Source: Christiangramia portivictoriae DSM 23547
GTDB taxonomy: Bacteria; Bacteroidota; Bacteroidia; Flavobacteriales; Flavobacteriaceae
NCBI RefSeq assembly: GCF_000423045.1
Contig: NZ_KE383971.1
Location: forward strand, 754,092 to 818,091
Direction of reading: 5' to 3'
Length of the DNA stretch: 64,000 nt
Under the pieces are notes generated by a model. It was not told the DNA's origin, did no database searches, and worked only from the letters and a program-made list of their open reading frames with translations. Every line of letters starts with the position of its first letter. Position 1 is the first letter of the stretch. Shown here one piece after another: positions 63,058 to 64,000 of this stretch. Both the position numbers and the translations under genes were made by a program.

Positions 63058-63747
63058 ATGGTGGATAAGTTATATCAGAACATCAATATTTCAGTAAATT
63101 CAGAATTATTTCTGAAGGATCCTGAATCCAGTGAGCTGGGGAAAAAGATCGTAGGTCAGGGAATTTTGCTTATCGACCAGATTGGTTTCGAGAAGTTTAC
63201 CTTCAAGAAACTTGGAGCGAAGATTAAATCGAATGAAAGTTCTATTTATCGATATTTTGAAAATAAACACAAGTTCCTGGTTTATATCACAAACTGGTTC
63301 TGGGGCTGGAAAGAGTTTCAGCTTACGCTGTCCACTTATGGGATCTCAGATCGCAACATGAAATTACTGAAAGCTATCGAGGTCGTTACACATCCCGTGG
63401 TTCAGGACTTCAGGTTTCAGCACATCAATGAGGTTGCCCTAAACCATATTATTATCAATGAGTCTTCCAAATCCTATCTTACCAAGGAGGTAGAAACAGA
63501 CAATAAGGAAGGCTATTTTTCTATTTACAAAAGACTGGTTACCAGGATAGCTGAAATGATTTCTGAAGTTTCTTCAGATTATCAATATTCCCTTAGCCTC
63601 TCCAGCATGATCCTGGATGGAGCCCTGCACCAGCATTTTTTAAAGGATCATATTCAGTCAATAACCGACTGCTCCGAAAAGAAAAGTGTTTCCAATTATT
63701 TTAAAGACCTCGTGATCAATACCCTAAAAATTGAACTCAATGGCTGA
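63058..63747 (+). CDS. TetR-family transcriptional regulator
   Basis: The 229-residue protein has an N-terminal helix-turn-helix region ('GFEKFTFKKLGAKIKSNESS' followed by 'IYRYFENKHKFLVY', residues ~40-75), the classic TetR recognition pattern, and a helical C-terminal ligand/dimer domain. The first 25 residues are an extension before the DNA-binding helix. Its 3' end overlaps the start of an ABC transporter gene by eight bases, so it probably controls that exporter and its own transcription, using the palindromes upstream. Confidence 0.85.
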   Translation: MVDKLYQNINISVNSELFLKDPESSELGKKIVGQGILLIDQIGFEKFTFKKLGAKIKSNESSIYRYFENKHKFLVYITNWFWGWKEFQLTLSTYGISDRNMKLLKAIEVVTHPVVQDFRFQHINEVALNHIIINESSKSYLTKEVETDNKEGYFSIYKRLVTRIAEMISEVSSDYQYSLSLSSMILDGALHQHFLKDHIQSITDCSEKKSVSNYFKDLVINTLKIELNG

Positions 63748-64000
63748 AGAAAAAATGACCGCCTGGCAGCGCTTCGTTGGCCTGCTTAAGCTCGATAAAA
63801 AAGATTTCCTGCAAATTCTGTATTATGCAATTTTTGCCGGACTGGTGAATCTTTCGGTACCACTTGGAATACAGGCAATCGTAAACCTTATACAGGGTGC
63901 CCGAATCACTACTTCGTGGATCATCCTGGTCATCCTGGTAACTATGGGAGTTGCTTTTGTGGGAGTGCTTCAGCTTATGCAGATAAGGATTCTGGAAAAT
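63740..64000 (+). CDS. N-terminal part of an ABC exporter (partial)
   Basis: An ATG at 63740, overlapping the TetR gene by eight bases, opens a frame that runs to the window edge (87 codons). After a short basic start ('TAWQRFVGLLKLDKKDFLQ') it has hydrophobic helices ('LYYAIFAGLVNLSVPLGIQ' and a second from 'TTSWIILVILVT'). This is the beginning of the membrane domain of a type I/peptidase-less bacteriocin-type ABC exporter. The ATPase domain would lie outside the window. The TetR neighbour suggests drug or toxic-compound export. Confidence 0.75.
   Translation, partial: MAEEKMTAWQRFVGLLKLDKKDFLQILYYAIFAGLVNLSVPLGIQAIVNLIQGARITTSWIILVILVTMGVAFVGVLQLMQIRILEN

Overview
The window looks like chromosomal DNA from a marine-type member of the Flavobacteriaceae (Bacteroidota), close to Gramella/Christiangramia-like genera. 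Reasons: moderately AT-rich DNA, almost no Shine-Dalgarno sequences, A-rich leaders before starts, several candidate promoters of the TTG / TAnnTTTG type, a Bacteroidota-style Wza-Wzc-PHP phosphatase-Wzi capsule set, a CheB-CheR-kinase fusion, and a proC-proB-proA operon. The genus is an inference from protein flavour, not from a marker gene. No rRNA, tRNA, insertion sequence, phage or CRISPR was seen. Genes are densely packed and intact; only the first and last genes are cut by the window edges.

Layout. 1-5650: the end of a capsule/exopolysaccharide locus (CapD-like end, Wza-type export lipoprotein, Wzc-type tyrosine autokinase, convergent PHP phosphatase, Wzi-type outer-membrane protein). 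5703-9068: a large PAS-rich sensor that ends after the phospho-acceptor His helix and lacks an ATPase domain, with a single-domain response regulator. 9037-13114: a membrane EEP-family protein, then a VWA protein plus MoxR/chelatase-like AAA+ ATPase pair. 13224-18100: thrABC preceded by a Thr/Ile-rich short ORF that looks like a leader peptide. 18097-23607: S10 peptidase, CPA2 antiporter and M61 peptidase. 23801-26648: proline biosynthesis. 27251-34295: a light-sensing block with CheB/CheR/kinase fusion, bacteriophytochrome kinase, response regulator and biliverdin-forming heme oxygenase. 34335-40690: gamma-glutamyltransferase, pseudouridine synthase, WrbA-like flavoprotein, M3 peptidase and AraC-type regulator. 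40798-45688: ABC exporter pair divergent from a TesA-like esterase (same neighbourhood as E. coli tesA-ybbA-ybbP) and two small homologous membrane proteins. 46079-47028: CDGSH iron-sulfur protein and DJ-1/PfpI protein.

47242-62934 is a nearly continuous molybdenum-hydroxylase island of 16 genes, all on the + strand. A two-subunit isoquinoline-oxidoreductase-like enzyme comes first. It is followed by a ModE-like DNA-binding protein, a cysteine desulfurase, XdhC, a MobA-like nucleotidyltransferase, MoaD, a MoeB-rhodanese fusion, MoaE, a MoaC-MoaB fusion, MoaA, MoeA and a TauE/SafE permease, and finally a three-subunit PaoABC-like aldehyde/xanthine dehydrogenase. The island encodes nearly everything needed to make, sulfurate and use the cofactor, apart from a recognisable ModABC molybdate importer. 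62941-64000 starts another unit: a TetR regulator with palindromes at its promoter, and the start of an ABC exporter.

The most interesting items for follow-up are the thr leader ORF, the ATPase-less kinase with its regulator, the phytochrome block, the molybdenum island with its zinc-site-less MoeB-rhodanese fusion, the duplicated membrane-protein pair, and an orphan terminator behind a 20-codon ORF. None is clearly a wholly new system.
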